The notes: generated from the letters alone by a model not told the origin. A stretch of 64,000 bases of DNA from Gonocerus acuteangulatus (GCA_946811695.1 OX328125.1:99228143-99292142); one strand, 5' to 3'; counted from the first letter of the stretch, positions 47,114 to 58,141 are shown. Numbers and translations are program-made.

Positions 47114-47262
47114 AAGGTGTTCTAAGGTTGTGGATTCGATTTCCATTTAGGCTGATGGCTTTTCTTTCGAAAAAAGTAAAACCATCAGCCCTATTTTGCT
47201 ATGTTACGTATAAGTGGACGTTAAAGTGTATGGAATATGGGACAAATTTAAAATTTATAAAC
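47114..47262 (+). mobile_element. SINE family B, 5'-truncated
   Basis: GGTTGTGGATTCGATTTCC (B box), GGCTTTTCTTTCGAAAAAAG, ACCATCAGCCCTATTTTGC, and the tail AAGTGGACGTTAAAGTG. The tRNA head upstream of the B box is mostly missing. Confidence 0.7.
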
Positions 47263-47884
47263 ATTCATTAATAATAATATAATGAAATTGGCCTAAAAAA
47301 ATGTTACCTATTGATTGCTTAATCCTCTGGCTGATGACGTGATGTCAAAAAAATTCGTTTTCTCGTTATTCAGTTCGTAAAAATCAGTCGAAATTTAGTA
47401 GGGAAAATACCGACAAAAATTGCAAGGCACAGATCACAGATTAACACTAAAAGGTACCAACTAGGCACTGATTGAAGGCACTTGTTGAGATCACAATAGA
47501 ACGGGTTGTATATATATACGCTGAGCGATTGCTAGATGCTATTGTATGAAGGCACTAAGTGTTGAAGGCTCGGTATGTTAGCTTGGTGAGTCTGCACCAA
47601 ACCCTGCCGGACTACTGGAGGCGATGAGGGACTCAGCTTGCAGTCCCCACTCTTGGTGGTGGTGGTGCTGTTGGTGGGGAGGGAGGGACGGCGGGCAAAT
47701 GTAAAGCAGAAGGCGAGATCGTTGGAAAGGTGTAGGATTCAAGGGTATGGCTTATGCATTTCCGATAATCAGATGCAGAAATTGACTGAAAACAATGAAC
47801 AGTAAAGAAAACGTTTGTAAAACAGGAGCCGAGTTCATTGATCATGTTCCCAAATACGGAAACCATCCCAATAAATATAAAAAG
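47263..47884. other. Unassigned stretch
   Basis: A less AT-rich part (47580-47720) includes a GGTGGTGGTGGTGCTGTTGG run. The 99-codon minus frame across it codes a proline-rich low-complexity segment and has no domain. Confidence 0.25.
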
Positions 47885-48610
47885 GTCACAGCCACGCACA
47901 CAAAAAAAAAAAATTTCAGACCCAGAGAACATACCATGTTTACTATATATTTTTGGGGTCGCTGAACCTGAGTCAGAAAACCCCCAGTCAGCACTTTTTG
48001 TTTAAGCCTAACGCCCAAAATTCATAATTTAGGATATTTTACACAATAATCTTCGAGTAATAATATTCGAGTCATTAACCGAAATAAACAACTATTAACT
48101 GTGTACTGCCTTTCAGAGCTCAGAAATACAATAGTTTTGAGACCTCAACGAAATCAATTGGTGCATTTGGAGGCAAGTTATAGCCCATTAAATATATTAT
48201 TTTTCTCAAAATCTTGGGTTTTAACGCAAACAATCTTTGAGTTCTAATACAAACATTGACCCAAGGCATTCGGAGGTGATTCTTGAACTGAAGCAATCTT
48301 TAAAAAATCTCCCCATGTTTGATTCAAGCAATTTATCAATTGTAGCAAATTAAATAAACGTCCATACATTAATTAAGATTTCATTTTCGAACCACTTCGC
48401 TCGGAATTAGACATTTATTTTGGTTGACGACTTGAATAAAAAGATTATAGTGTAAAATATCCTAAATAATGATTTTGGAGGGTTAGGATTAAACAAAAAT
48501 TGCAAAGGTTTTTCTGCCAGGGATTCGGATTCAGCAACCCCAAAAACATATAGTAAACATGGGCTGCTCTCTCTGCACTTTTTTGTGTGTGTGAGAGGCT
48601 GTTTTATTGG
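47885..48610. mobile_element. Foldback element, about 0.7 kb
   Basis: Left arm about 47885-48060 is inverted at about 48430-48610. Shared blocks: CATGTTTACTATAT, TTTTTGGGGTCGCTGAACC against GGATTCAGCAACCCCAAAAA, and AATTTAGGATATTTTACAC against its near-inverse. The interior of about 370 bp encodes nothing recognisable. Long imperfect TIRs, no clear target duplication. Confidence 0.6.
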
Positions 48611-48735
48611 CTTGTTGCAAAAACAATGCATGTTTTAGACAAATAATGAGTTATTAATGCTGTTGTTTCTTTAAGATCAGTTTAGTTTGTGTTACATTCT
48701 CTTAGAGTAAGGACCTCTGAAATTTATCACGCCAA

Positions 48736-49060
48736 AACAAGATTTTCGTCATGTTCGAAGTGCGGCTCGAACCGCGCGTAACATCATAGTTGGACAGGAA
48801 GCACCACTGAAATGAGAGTGCAGCGATGGTTCCAAAAATTTTGTCTTGGAGATTTTTGTATCGAAAACACATAAACCCGTAGGCCTTCTGTTGTTGATCA
48901 CGACCAACTAAAAGCTTTGGTATAAGAAAACTCACACAAAACTACTCGAGATGTTATATGAGAAGTTGGTGTTGAACACTCAAAAGTTGTTCGCCAATTG
49001 TAACGAATCGGTCATATAAGAACCTGCATGATTTTTCACCAACTCAATAGTTAAAATATG
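48736..49060 (+). pseudogene. Mariner transposase N-terminal relic
   Basis: From 48818 one frame reads VQRWFQKF, GDFCIENT, RRPSVVDHDQLKALV, KTTRDV, EVGVEHSKVVRQL, RIGHI, which is the paired-like DNA-binding part of a mariner transposase. Stops lie at 48872, 48923, 48959 and 49001. Upstream, RHVRSAARTARNI in another frame fits the preceding segment. The catalytic DDD part is not seen. The overlapping minus-strand frame 48702-48935 is a shadow. Confidence 0.75.
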
Positions 49061-49117
49061 TTGGTCACTCAAGATTTGCATACATAAATATACAAAATAA
49101 AATAAAAAGTCAAAGAA

Positions 49118-49690
49118 TATTTGGGATTCGAATAAGAACAGTAATCAGATTTTCGAAAAAAATCTATATTTAGAAAGTTTCGGCATGCTCTTACTCAGCT
49201 AAAAGGAAAACGAAAATCAAAAATTACCGACGAGAATAATTGAAAGCAGTAAAAAATTTACGAGATCATAAAATCAGGTTACGAAAAATGTTTTCTGTGC
49301 TTATTATGTGACACTATAAAAGGGAGAAAAAAATTTTGTGGACCAAAAAAACTCCTAGTTAAACCCCCTTTTGCGTTTAGAGTAAACCAAAAATTACATT
49401 CATATTCGCCTTACACAACACAAACTGAACAACAAGATTGATAGGTCTGCCCTAAAAGAACACTCCACTACTCGCAACACATGTAACTTGGATAACGTAA
49501 AAATCCTTTCCACGCTTCAAAATCTCAAAAAAAACGTCAGATCTCTGCATGCGTGTACGCATTAGTTTAAATACCAACAATAAAAACTCTAAAACAGACA
49601 AACAATGCATGTTTTCCAATGTTTTTCACAAGCTCTTCCGAACCACCACATAGTCTTTTCCATCCTTTGTTCAAGGTGTCCTTAAATTAT
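49118..49690 (+). mobile_element. Penelope-like element, second GIY-YIG copy, decayed
   Basis: An inverted terminal piece (49118-49200, minus: AGCTGAGTAAGAGCATGC, CGAAACTTTCTAAATATAG, AATCTGATTACTG) is followed by about 180 bp of spacer and the GIY-YIG remnant. The layout is the same as in 37087-38450 but without the downstream terminal repeat. Confidence 0.6.
49386..49641 (+). pseudogene. PLE GIY-YIG C-terminal remnant
   Basis: The frame reads TKNYIHIRLTQHKLNNK, DRSALKEHSTTRNTCNLDN, VKILSTLQNLKK. After a frameshift near 49545 it continues MRVRISLNTNNKNSKTDKQ and SNVFHKLF. It aligns with TKNYIHSRITQHK through VFHKL of the copy at 37335-37787. The CVYQIPC and YIG parts upstream are lost or replaced by a stop at 49383. 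Confidence 0.75.
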
Positions 49691-49775
49691 TAAATCCATG
49701 CTTAAAGCGGTGGGTTCGATACCCATCCTTGCTGGAATAAGTATCTATCAGTAGACTTTAACATAAATAAATAAA
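49690..49775 (+). mobile_element. SINE scrap (B box and tail)
   Basis: GCGGTGGGTTCGATACCCAT is a B-box-like segment. AGTAGACTTTAACATAAATA recalls the family B tail. Body deleted. Confidence 0.4.
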
Positions 49776-50230
49776 TAGTATTTGCAATGAACGGCTTAGT
49801 CAATCATAAAAAATTGTTGTAATAATTTCCAACAGCTCTTACCATAGTTTTGAATTCACAAATCGTTCACAGCTCAACTAATCCTTCTCAAATCTCTACA
49901 ATCTTTCTCAATTAACGCCCTGAGAAGTCTATGACCCTAACCAATGTTCAAGAAATATAATTACATCTATAATTTGCATATTATTGTACCAATTTTCTAT
50001 ATAACGCATCTTCTATTGGCTTCCCGAACCGAAAAGTAAACCAGCATTTATTGTTCATTAATTAATTAAACCATTAATAAGGCTTCAAAGTAATTAGTAG
50101 TCAAATTGTAAACTCCTTCATTAATATTTATAAAGCTTTGATTAAGGAGTGATTTGCACGGGAATGTATGATACGTTATTGCCTTAAAAATCATTCACTC
50201 CAGGATCTCATATGATATCACTATAATCAT
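49776..50230. other. Nothing recognised
   Basis: AT-rich spacer without a gene or repeat. Confidence 0.35.
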
Positions 50231-50487
50231 ATATCGTCGCTACAAATGCAAAGTATCGAATGTGAAAATCACCACTTTTCAGAGTGGAAAAGTATTTATT
50301 CATAAATTTTTTTTGGACAGTCAAATATTCGGCAGAATGACCTTTTGATAGTGGAATACGTTCCCTTTAATAGAGTGATCTAAGATTCAAGAATTTGCCG
50401 TACATAAGTCCAGCAGAAATTAGTGAAGATTGACAATGAAAGATGCATTTTTTCACATTCGTTACTTTGCATTTGTATCGACGATAT
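50231..50487. mobile_element. MITE family E, copy 1
   Basis: 257 bp with TIRs of about 35 bp starting ATATCGTCGCTACAAATGCA, inverted at the right end. An inverted-orientation copy lies at 51837-52094 with matching interior (for example TTTGCCGTACATAAGTCCAG, AGTGATCTAAGATTCAAG). Non-coding. Confidence 0.8.
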
Positions 50488-50581
50488 GTAGTATATATAG
50501 ATCATAATTGCTCCAGTCTTGCAAATTCTAACTGAATACTTAAAATATGACGGATTTTATATTTTAAGTATTAAATATAAA

Positions 50582-50640
50582 TTCCGTCACGCAGTAGCTG
50601 CATAACTAAGCACTTTTCTCAGAATATGGGTTGTGTCCAA
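50582..50640. repeat. Unclassified repeat C, short copy
   Basis: TTCCGTCACGCAGTAGCTGC, then ATAACTAAGCACTTTTCTCA, nearly equals the start of the copy at 54831. Confidence 0.55.
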
Positions 50641-50670
50641 TTTAATCCTGAATGATTGCTGAAAATAAGC

Positions 50671-50675
<5 letters not shown>

Positions 50676-50724
<49 letters not shown>
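50676..50724. repeat. (TA)n microsatellite
   Basis: About 50 bp of AT dinucleotides. Confidence 0.95.
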
Positions 50725-50729
<5 letters not shown>

Positions 50730-51581
50730 TATATATAATTAAATTTATACCTTTCAATCAACCTCAGGTTTTACATATAGACGGTACAATAACAGTTTTT
50801 ATTAATAAATCAATTAAAATTATTACCTTTTGATAAGATTTATAACGGAGGTTAGATGTGAATGAAAGTCCATCGTAGAGTGGTATTTTCCAAACCAGCC
50901 CTGGGGGATGAGCAGTTATCAAAGAGATAACAGTGATAAGCTATTGACCAGATTCAGCAAAGGTTTTACAATGTTCAAAAAGTTAACCTGAAGCAATAAA
51001 TTGTCTTGTCGGCACTTCCAGCTCGCTACAACGAGTCGATAAGGAGGTTTGCTCCCTATGGATGGAGGGATGAAACGCGCTGAAACAGCTCTTGCATCAG
51101 TCGAATATTGGTTGGATAGATATTCCAAAGCAGCTGTCGTGACAAAATATAAGGGTGTTTGTCTTCGCCCCTACGCCTAAACGACCGGACATCTGCGGCT
51201 TAATGTTCCTAATTGTTAGGAATTATTCTAGTCGAAAAAACATGAATCCAGAACTAACTCTACAGACAGATCGATATATTATCCTTATGTTATGGAGAGT
51301 CAATACGCAATGTCGCACAATTTATTAGTACTTTCCAAAATACTTTTAATGAAAGAAGTTTTAATGATTTCTTCAAAATGTCATCAGTTCTACTTAGAAG
51401 GAATAACTTTTTTAAATAACAAACTCATATATATATATGTGTGTGTGTGTAAATTATCACACACACTCCTAGCTAGTAGCATTAAGAAACTAAGCAAAAA
51501 CGGGTCACTAGGAATGGGCCTTTAGTTCGGACACAAATTATAAATTTCCCGCTATTTTTCTTCCTTTCAGTGAACCTCCAT
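50725..51581. other. Nothing recognised
   Basis: Spacer with small unsupported frames and a short (TA)/(TG) run near 51428-51450. Confidence 0.35.
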
Positions 51582-51840
51582 ATATCATCCCTATCATGTC
51601 TAACTATCGAATATGCAAATCGGAGCAAACAAGAAAACGAACATATTCTATCTATTGACGAAGTAATATATTGAAAAATGGTCTTATTCGATACTTTATT
51701 TAAGGCATTAAAGGCTATTCTATAAAGGGGTTAGAGTTGTGACAATTTGCGGCAAGCCGTATCATCCACAATCCAAGAGAAAAGTCTGGAATCTGAAAAA
51801 GGAGATTTTGCATATTCGATAGTTCGACATGGTACGATAT
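51582..51840. mobile_element. MITE family D, copy 2
   Basis: 259 bp, same interior as 12423-12683 (ATTGACGAAGTAATATATTG, GCAAGCCGTATCATCCACAA). The left TIR is mutated (ATATCATCCCTATCATGTCT). Its right end merges with family E copy 2. Confidence 0.75.
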
Positions 51841-52094
51841 GTTGTCGATACAAATGCAAAGTAACGAATGTGAAAAAATGCATCTTTCATTGTCAATATT
51901 CACTAATTTCTGCTGGACTTATGTACGGCAAATTCTTGAATCTTAGATCACTCTATTAAAGGGAAAGTATTCCACTATCAAAAGGTCAAATCTGCCGAAT
52001 ATTTGACAGCCCAAAAAAAAGTTATGAATAAATGCATTTCCACTCTGAAAAATGGTGATTTTCACATTCAATACTTTGCATTTGTAACGACGAT
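51837..52094. mobile_element. MITE family E, copy 2
   Basis: Opposite orientation to 50231-50487. Its left tip overlaps the right tip of the family D copy by about four bases (ATAT), so the two MITEs sit back to back. Confidence 0.75.
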
Positions 52095-53800
52095 GTAGTG
52101 GCCAACGTATTAAAAATATAAGTCCATTTGACGTGAGGAAAAGCTCTCCAAGCATAAAATGAAATCTGCGCCTGTGTGACATAATTTCCGTGCTCACACA
52201 ATGAAACTAGTTGTCTAGAATTGGAAAATGAGAAGTAAAATAAGGTATATGCCAGAAAACGTTATACTTTCTACCTTGAGTTTAATTCATATATTTTAAT
52301 ACTTTATTTAAAACTTCTTTTTTTTACTTTTATTGTACATACTCGCACAAAGTATGCGAGCAAATCACCTTCCTGTTGTAGAGCTCCATAAATTAATTAA
52401 ATTATTGAAGCATCTATTTAAAAAATATTGAAATAAGTAAAATGTTTACATTTATTTGTCGGACAGCTTAAGCAAATACATCGGTATTGTGGCATGCACC
52501 TTGCTGAGGGACGAACCAAGGTGCTTCTTTTCGGACGATAGGCGGCTTCAGTATGAAAATTCCAGAGAACCCAGAAGCAACATCACCCGGACCAGGAGGT
52601 GTAGTGTCCAGCTATTACTGGGATCAAAAACCCCGCCGATAAGAACAATGATAAATGTTGGAATATGGCGGAAGTGAGGTAGAAGAGAAGTCCAACAACC
52701 AAGACCTAATGGCGAACAGAAATCAAGAACCATCTCCATTAATGTCCATTGTCTTCTCCTGTAGATATGTATCTATAACTGCATCCGACAAACCTTTCCC
52801 GAGATTTCGGCAGGAACAGATGCTTTGTATCTAGGCAGGATTGTACTCCTGAGAAAGAAGAAGAAGAAGCTATCTTTGTTTTCAACTTCCAGGATGGCTC
52901 GTCTGATGATGACCGTCGCTATAGCCAGTTCCCAGGGAAATTAACTATCGTCCTTTTGCCCTTGCAGGAAATTTTGAAAACTTCTCACTGACCCCTGCGT
53001 AACAGGTATCCCTAAACATCCAAGAAATATACCATCCAAAAAATATACTTATACATAAAAGAAATGAAACCGAAGAATGTTAAAACGCATCAAGTGAAGA
53101 AGGGGGGAGAAACTGTAAATAAAAGCACATCACATCTATAAAACATGTGGCATTCCTTAAACTCAAAAATTAGGGATACATACAGTTAAAAAAAAAAAAA
53201 AAAAAAGAAACAGCACAAATGTAACTGACGTTAACTGCATTTACAAAGCATATATGGCCCAAATATTTTATTCCTTAGGCACAGATGATGCGTAAACATT
53301 TACTAGGAGAAAATAAGTTTGTCATTAAAAAATTAAGTATATTATTGTTATTTTGACATTTTAATTACAAAACGGGTTCCAGGAATACAGTTTAACATAT
53401 TCGCTGTCGGCTGTAGCATATACGGAGCGCCATGTCTTGCCATGTCCGTAGCATTCATGGAGTTAGAAAAAACTAATATTTTGGGGATATTATACATAAA
53501 CGTTTTTAATAGATTTTCTAGTGAATTTGAGTCAAAAATACATAAAGAAAAAATATGGCACATGAGGGCAAATTCAAATAAGGAGGGCGGCAGCCAGTTT
53601 GTTAATACAGATAGTCAAATTCTTACCACCGCACAGAACTAAGTGCGCAATGAGAGATCTATTTGAGTCGTACCGCGGCCAAAGTGTTAATCAAGGGGCT
53701 AAAGGAATCTCATTTATAGCCATAATTCGAAATAAATAAAAACATTCTAACACTCATCGGAAAATCGGTCACTCGACAAGCGACAAGGGCCCAGAGGGAC
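52095..53800. other. Unassigned stretch
   Basis: 52490-52860 is less AT-rich and includes CACCTTGCTGAGGGACGAAC, which may be old element sequence; I could not identify it. Frames at 52456-52739 and 53348-53642 have no motif. The last bases before the gap may be the head of a SINE. Confidence 0.25.
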
Positions 53801-54000
53801 NNNNNNNNNNNNNNNNNNNNNNNNNNNNNNNNNNNNNNNNNNNNNNNNNNNNNNNNNNNNNNNNNNNNNNNNNNNNNNNNNNNNNNNNNNNNNNNNNNNN
53901 NNNNNNNNNNNNNNNNNNNNNNNNNNNNNNNNNNNNNNNNNNNNNNNNNNNNNNNNNNNNNNNNNNNNNNNNNNNNNNNNNNNNNNNNNNNNNNNNNNNN
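53801..54000. other. Assembly gap (200 N)
   Basis: Exactly 200 undetermined bases, a placeholder length. The right edge reads GAGGATGTGCCGCAG then an A-rich run, like the tail of the SINEs that end in GATGCGCCGTA plus A, so the gap probably hides the body of a SINE. Open frames across it are artefacts. Confidence 0.95.
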
Positions 54001-54707
54001 GCCCATGAAGAGGATGTGCCGCAGAAAAAAAAAATAAATAAAATTAAAAACAAATAAACGTAAGTGAAAACATTACGAGAAAAATAAATGAAACAAACAA
54101 CAATCAATTCTGAAAATAAAAACAGTTTCCAATTATACGGTTAATGAAATTACAACATTTAATAAGAAGAAAGTGGAAAAGAATCGCTAAGAAAAAATTA
54201 ATAGTTTTGAACTCATTTTTCCTGGATATAATTGGAAAAGCGTAAAGGAGCGCGGAAAAGAAGGTTTAGAGGAGAAAGAGTGAAATTATCTAATTATTAC
54301 TATTTATAATTTTAATTAAATAAGATTCTCAGTAAGAAATACACTATTTGTGATGGAAGAAAACTATTAGTTGTTGGGGTGGTATTGAAGTGTAACAACC
54401 CCTTTCTATCGTAACTTGTGTCGTAAGAAGTCCAGTCAAAATCTCATTATGTTCCTAAATAGAAAATAGCGCAATAATTTATAATTCTGAAGGGGGAAAT
54501 ATTTTTATTTATTACTAGACGGATATTCATCAAGAATTAATTATTGGGAAGTGTTAAATTCCGCAATTGATGATTTGTGTTGAAGCAATTTTAACTGTAG
54601 GCGTGATTCTTTCGTAAATAGTTAATTGTACAATGAAAATGTTAATTGTATTTGTTTATTAAGAAAAAGGAAAGCATTCAGCAATAAAAGATCCAGAGTT
54701 CGTTTAT
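54001..54707. other. Nothing recognised beyond the SINE tail
   Basis: After the A-rich SINE end (to about 54060) the sequence is AT-rich and featureless. Confidence 0.35.
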
Positions 54708-54815
54708 ATCCTGTTCAGATAGGGGGAAACGTTCAATTCCGCATGCGCGAAACTTCCAGGGAAATCCCGACGGTTCCGCCATTCGCAAATTCTCATGTCT
54801 TAAAACAAGGGACGT
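54708..54815 (+). repeat. Inverted repeat M, left copy
   Basis: TTCAATTCCGCATGCGCGAA, then GAAATCCCGACGGTTCCGCC and CGCAAATTCTCATGTC. The inverse lies at 56415-56530 (for example GCGCATGCGGAATTCAAC). These could be the ends of a 1.8-kb element or two inverted copies of one repeat. Confidence 0.55.
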
Positions 54816-54830
54816 GAATTACTATAAAAA

Positions 54831-54945
54831 GTCCGTCACACAGGAGCTGCATAACTAAGCACTTTCCTCAGAATTTGGGTAGTGTAGACTGCTTTCCAGA
54901 ACAATTTGCTTAAAATATCCTACATAAATAAAATAAAAACATGAA
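54831..54945. repeat. Unclassified repeat C, copy 3
   Basis: GTCCGTCACACAGGAGCTGC, then ACTAAGCACTTTCCTCAG and TTTGCTTAAAATATCCTAC, parallels 40371-40487. Confidence 0.5.
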
Positions 54946-55149
54946 TAGATCTCTTTTAAATTTGTAATGAGTAACTGATCAATTATTAATTTGCTTCCAG
55001 AGTTATGTTTACACATGGTGCCTATTCCACTACGTAATAAATACAAAAAAAAACTCATATTATCGTATTTTGATCTAACGCAGAAACAGGATAGCGGTAG
55101 AAACGCTGCACACAGGAGCGCAGTCACTCTAGTGGTAGAAAGCGCTCCT

Positions 55150-55928
55150 TGCGGCGGCTTTGTGAACCTACGTCTGGCGGGCTTTTCTATTGAAAAATGT
55201 TACAAATTAAACCCCCACTTTCCGATTGACCGATTCAGCTCATTTTTACAACACTTCTTTCTCATGAGTTACCTACGACGTATACCGCGTTTCGTTACAA
55301 TACAGCAGAAATTTCGACCGGTATGAGGTTACGACCGGTATATTAGGAATTTGGGTCTGGAGTAAACCCCCCCTTCTAATGAACCGATTTAGTTTATTTT
55401 TATAACACATATTTACTTGTAGATTACCACTACGAATACCGAGTTTCGTCGAAATATACCAAAAATCACGGCTGGTAGTGGCGAATTGGTATTGTGGGTC
55501 CGGAGTAAACCCCCCCCCCCCCCTCCTAATGAACCGATTTAGTTTATTTTTACAACACATATTTACCTGTGGATTACCACTACGAATACCGAGTTTTGTC
55601 GAAATATACAAAAAATCATGGCTGCTAGTGGCGAATTGGTATTGTGGGTCCGGAGTAAACCCCCCCTTCTAATGAACCGATTTAGTTCATTTTTATATCT
55701 CACTTTTCTCTCTATATTACAACTACGAATACCAAGTTTCGTTGAAATATAACAAATATTACGGCTGACATAGTCTAATTAGTGTTTTGGGTTTGGGGTA
55801 AACCCCCCCCCCTTCCGGTGGACCGACTTTGGTGGTTAACGAACTCGTTCAATCGTTTGCTAATTGAATGCTATATACCAAGTTTCGTGACGAAAAAACA
55901 AAAACTCTGGCCGCTATCGTGTTAACAG

Positions 55929-55930
<2 letters not shown>
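55150..55930 (+). repeat. Repeat F with about 145-bp tandem units and C runs
   Basis: Diverged units repeat every 143-150 bp. Each has GGAGTAAAC followed by 7-15 C, then TAATGAACCGATTTAGTT, ATTACCACTACGAATACC, GAGTTTCGTCGAAATATA. AGTAAAC positions are 55361, 55504, 55654 and, as GGTAAAC, 55797; a more diverged unit precedes them. It ends GGTGGTTAACGAACTCGTTC ... GTGTTAACAGACACACAC and a (CA)n-(TA)n tract. Related pieces lie at 41320-41570 and 39470-39700. It looks like a non-autonomous element with internal tandem repeats. Confidence 0.65.

Positions 55931-55986
<56 letters not shown>
55929..55986. repeat. (CA)n-(TA)n microsatellite
   Basis: Short CA run followed by about 45 bp of TA at the end of repeat F. 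Confidence 0.95.
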
Positions 55987-55993
<7 letters not shown>

Positions 55994-56088
55994 GACATAT
56001 ATAAATTTTAACGGGGGTCATTTTCGGTGTCTACTAGGTAGGATCGATAAAGATTTGAAGAAATTTTTCAAAAATTCCGTCATGAGAA

Positions 56089-56405
56089 AAACTGATTATG
56101 TCTCGTTTAGGACTAGGGAAGGCTTTGAGAGGCCAGGTAAGCAAGATAGAGTTTATTATTTATCAATAAAGCGTTATCAAGTGATAAGGTTATAATAGAG
56201 AGGATTTTTACCACTAATTCTCTGCACCAGGAACATAGGCCGCAACTTTTTATTACCAACTAAACCATCTATTTTGCATGCAACTTTACTGTTAATTTTT
56301 TTTTTCATCCTTTGCCTTTGATAGGTATTGAAAAACGTTATAAAGATCTCCCTTGCCTGAACTATCAAAGCCTTCCCTGCTCCTAAACGAGACATAATCA
56401 GTTTC
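56089..56405. repeat. Foldback, about 58-bp arms
   Basis: 56089-56146 (CTGATTATGTCTCGTTTAGG, GGGAAGGCTTTGAGAGGCCA) is inverted at about 56345-56405, with some 200 bp between. It lies just inside the right copy of inverted repeat M. Confidence 0.65.
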
Positions 56406-56414
56406 ATTAGGTTT

Positions 56415-56530
56415 CACGTGGCGGGTTGTTCATTGAAATGGGAATTTCGAAATGGCGTAATCGTCGGGAATATTTCACTCAGAATTTTGCGCATGCGGAA
56501 TTCAACTGTTCCATTTAACTGAACGGGCAG
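56415..56530 (-). repeat. Inverted repeat M, right copy
   Basis: Inverse of 54708-54815, sharing GCGCATGCGGAATTCAAC, and CGTCGGGAATATTTC against GAAATCCCGACG. Confidence 0.55.
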
Positions 56531-56829
56531 TAGTCAACAGGGGAAAACCATCTATTTGAAACTTGATTCATTGGATCAAAGTGGATACGTTGCGATAGAA
56601 TGGAGATATCGTATCAAGTCCGCTGAAATGGAGGTAGAATCGATGAAAATTTGATAAAAAATTTCGAAAGTGCACATAAATGCAGCCTCCCATCGTTTTC
56701 TCTTAGTCGTTTTTAATTTATTTAAATTTTAATTGATATCAGCCAAGAAAACGGCGCTAACCCTGTCAAAACAATCTGTGTTTTGTATTTAATAATAATA
56801 ATAATTTGTAAGCGTTACAATCGAAATAA

Positions 56830-57036
56830 ATAAATTTTAATGTCCATTTATAAATAGCAAATATTTTCGGGCCCAGGCATTAAGTACGTGTAATCACCGT
56901 TTCCTAGCCAGGTTAGGACTAATGCATTTTTTTTTTATCGAAACAAAAATGACTATACGCCTAGTGGGAATCGAACACACGACCGCAGGCACGGAGTGCT
57001 CACGCTTGGATGCTCTCGACCACCAGGATTCCTTCT
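56830..57036 (-). mobile_element. tRNA-derived SINE, family B
   Basis: Minus strand: head GAATCCTGGTGGTCGAGAGC, B box GTGTTCGATTCCCAC, then an A-rich insertion, ATGCATTAGTCCTAACCTGG, CTAGGAAACGGTGATTAC and the tail AAATGGACATTAAAATTTAT. Complete in layout although diverged from the copy at 29122. Confidence 0.75.
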
Positions 57037-58068
57037 GACTTCAAGATCTAATAACAATGTACTTTTGCCGCAAAAATCCCTTCAATGTAAAGCCATAAAA
57101 AGAACCTCCAATCGTGTCATTAATGACTTTTAGTAAACCCGTCGCTAATACAGGGGAAAAATGTCGAGAAATGCCCTGAAGGAAAGGCGATGTCGGAGTA
57201 ACCCAACAAGTTACAACGAGAATCCTATAGAAGAAACGTACACGTTCCCTATTATCTAAAATACAACTGCGGTTAAATCATATTTCTACTTTCTCTTGGA
57301 TAACATCCAGATGGAACCACCTGCCAGATAGCATCTGCTGGGAGTTTTTTCTTGACTGCGGGAGTCTTCAAGAACCACCTGCCTAGGTATATAGTCTAGG
57401 TAACACTGACCTAGCCCAATCATTCTAATACACTTAACTTCTGTCAAGGATATCCCATATCCTCCTGTAAACCAATACAATACGTTTGATTGGGGACAAT
57501 CAGGATGTCTAAAACTTTCGTGAAAGCCAATTTCAGGACTTTTTTGTGACATTTTCATGATTGAAGAAGCAAACTTCATGCCCATTTAAACGAAAATAAT
57601 TTTACTAAGTCTTAACTATTAGCTTAAAATTATTTGTAAGCTTACACTGAGTACTATGATATCTATAAACTTACAATTTTACATACATTTAAAACAATTA
57701 ATAAAACTGTATAAAATGTACATCATATGTTGAAGAGGATAGTCACATTAATTTTAAAAGTGAAGAAACAATGATACTAAACGTTTTAAAATGAATGTGG
57801 AATTATCAGCCTCAAAAATATTGAATAATGGTAGCAGAATTCAAAATTTCTAAAAATATTATTAACTAAATATTTTTTGTCAATGCACATAAATTATTAA
57901 ACATAAATTATTGTGTACAGAATTTTATTATTTAAGTCTACATATATGTAAATAATGGATAATTGATGTGTAAATGCTAATAAATAAATAAATCTAACAG
58001 TGGAAGGGCAACAATTACGACAGCACAAAAGTCCCAGGATTACGTTAGCCAGGGAATAACAAAAAAAA

Positions 58069-58071
<3 letters not shown>
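57037..58071. other. Unassigned stretch
   Basis: The 99-codon minus frame 57286-57585 has even composition but no domain I recognise. The rest is AT-rich. Confidence 0.25.

Positions 58072-58141
<70 letters not shown>
58072..58141. repeat. (TA)n microsatellite at a Helitron 5' end
   Basis: About 70 bp of AT dinucleotides ending two bases before the Helitron's TC start region. Confidence 0.95.

Noticed and set aside
48702..48935. 77-codon minus frame
   Set aside because: It lies antisense to the mariner transposase relic, which explains its openness.
53710..54107. Two minus-strand frames of about 100 codons across 53.7-54.1 kb
   Set aside because: Most residues fall in the 200-N gap, so the frames are artefacts.
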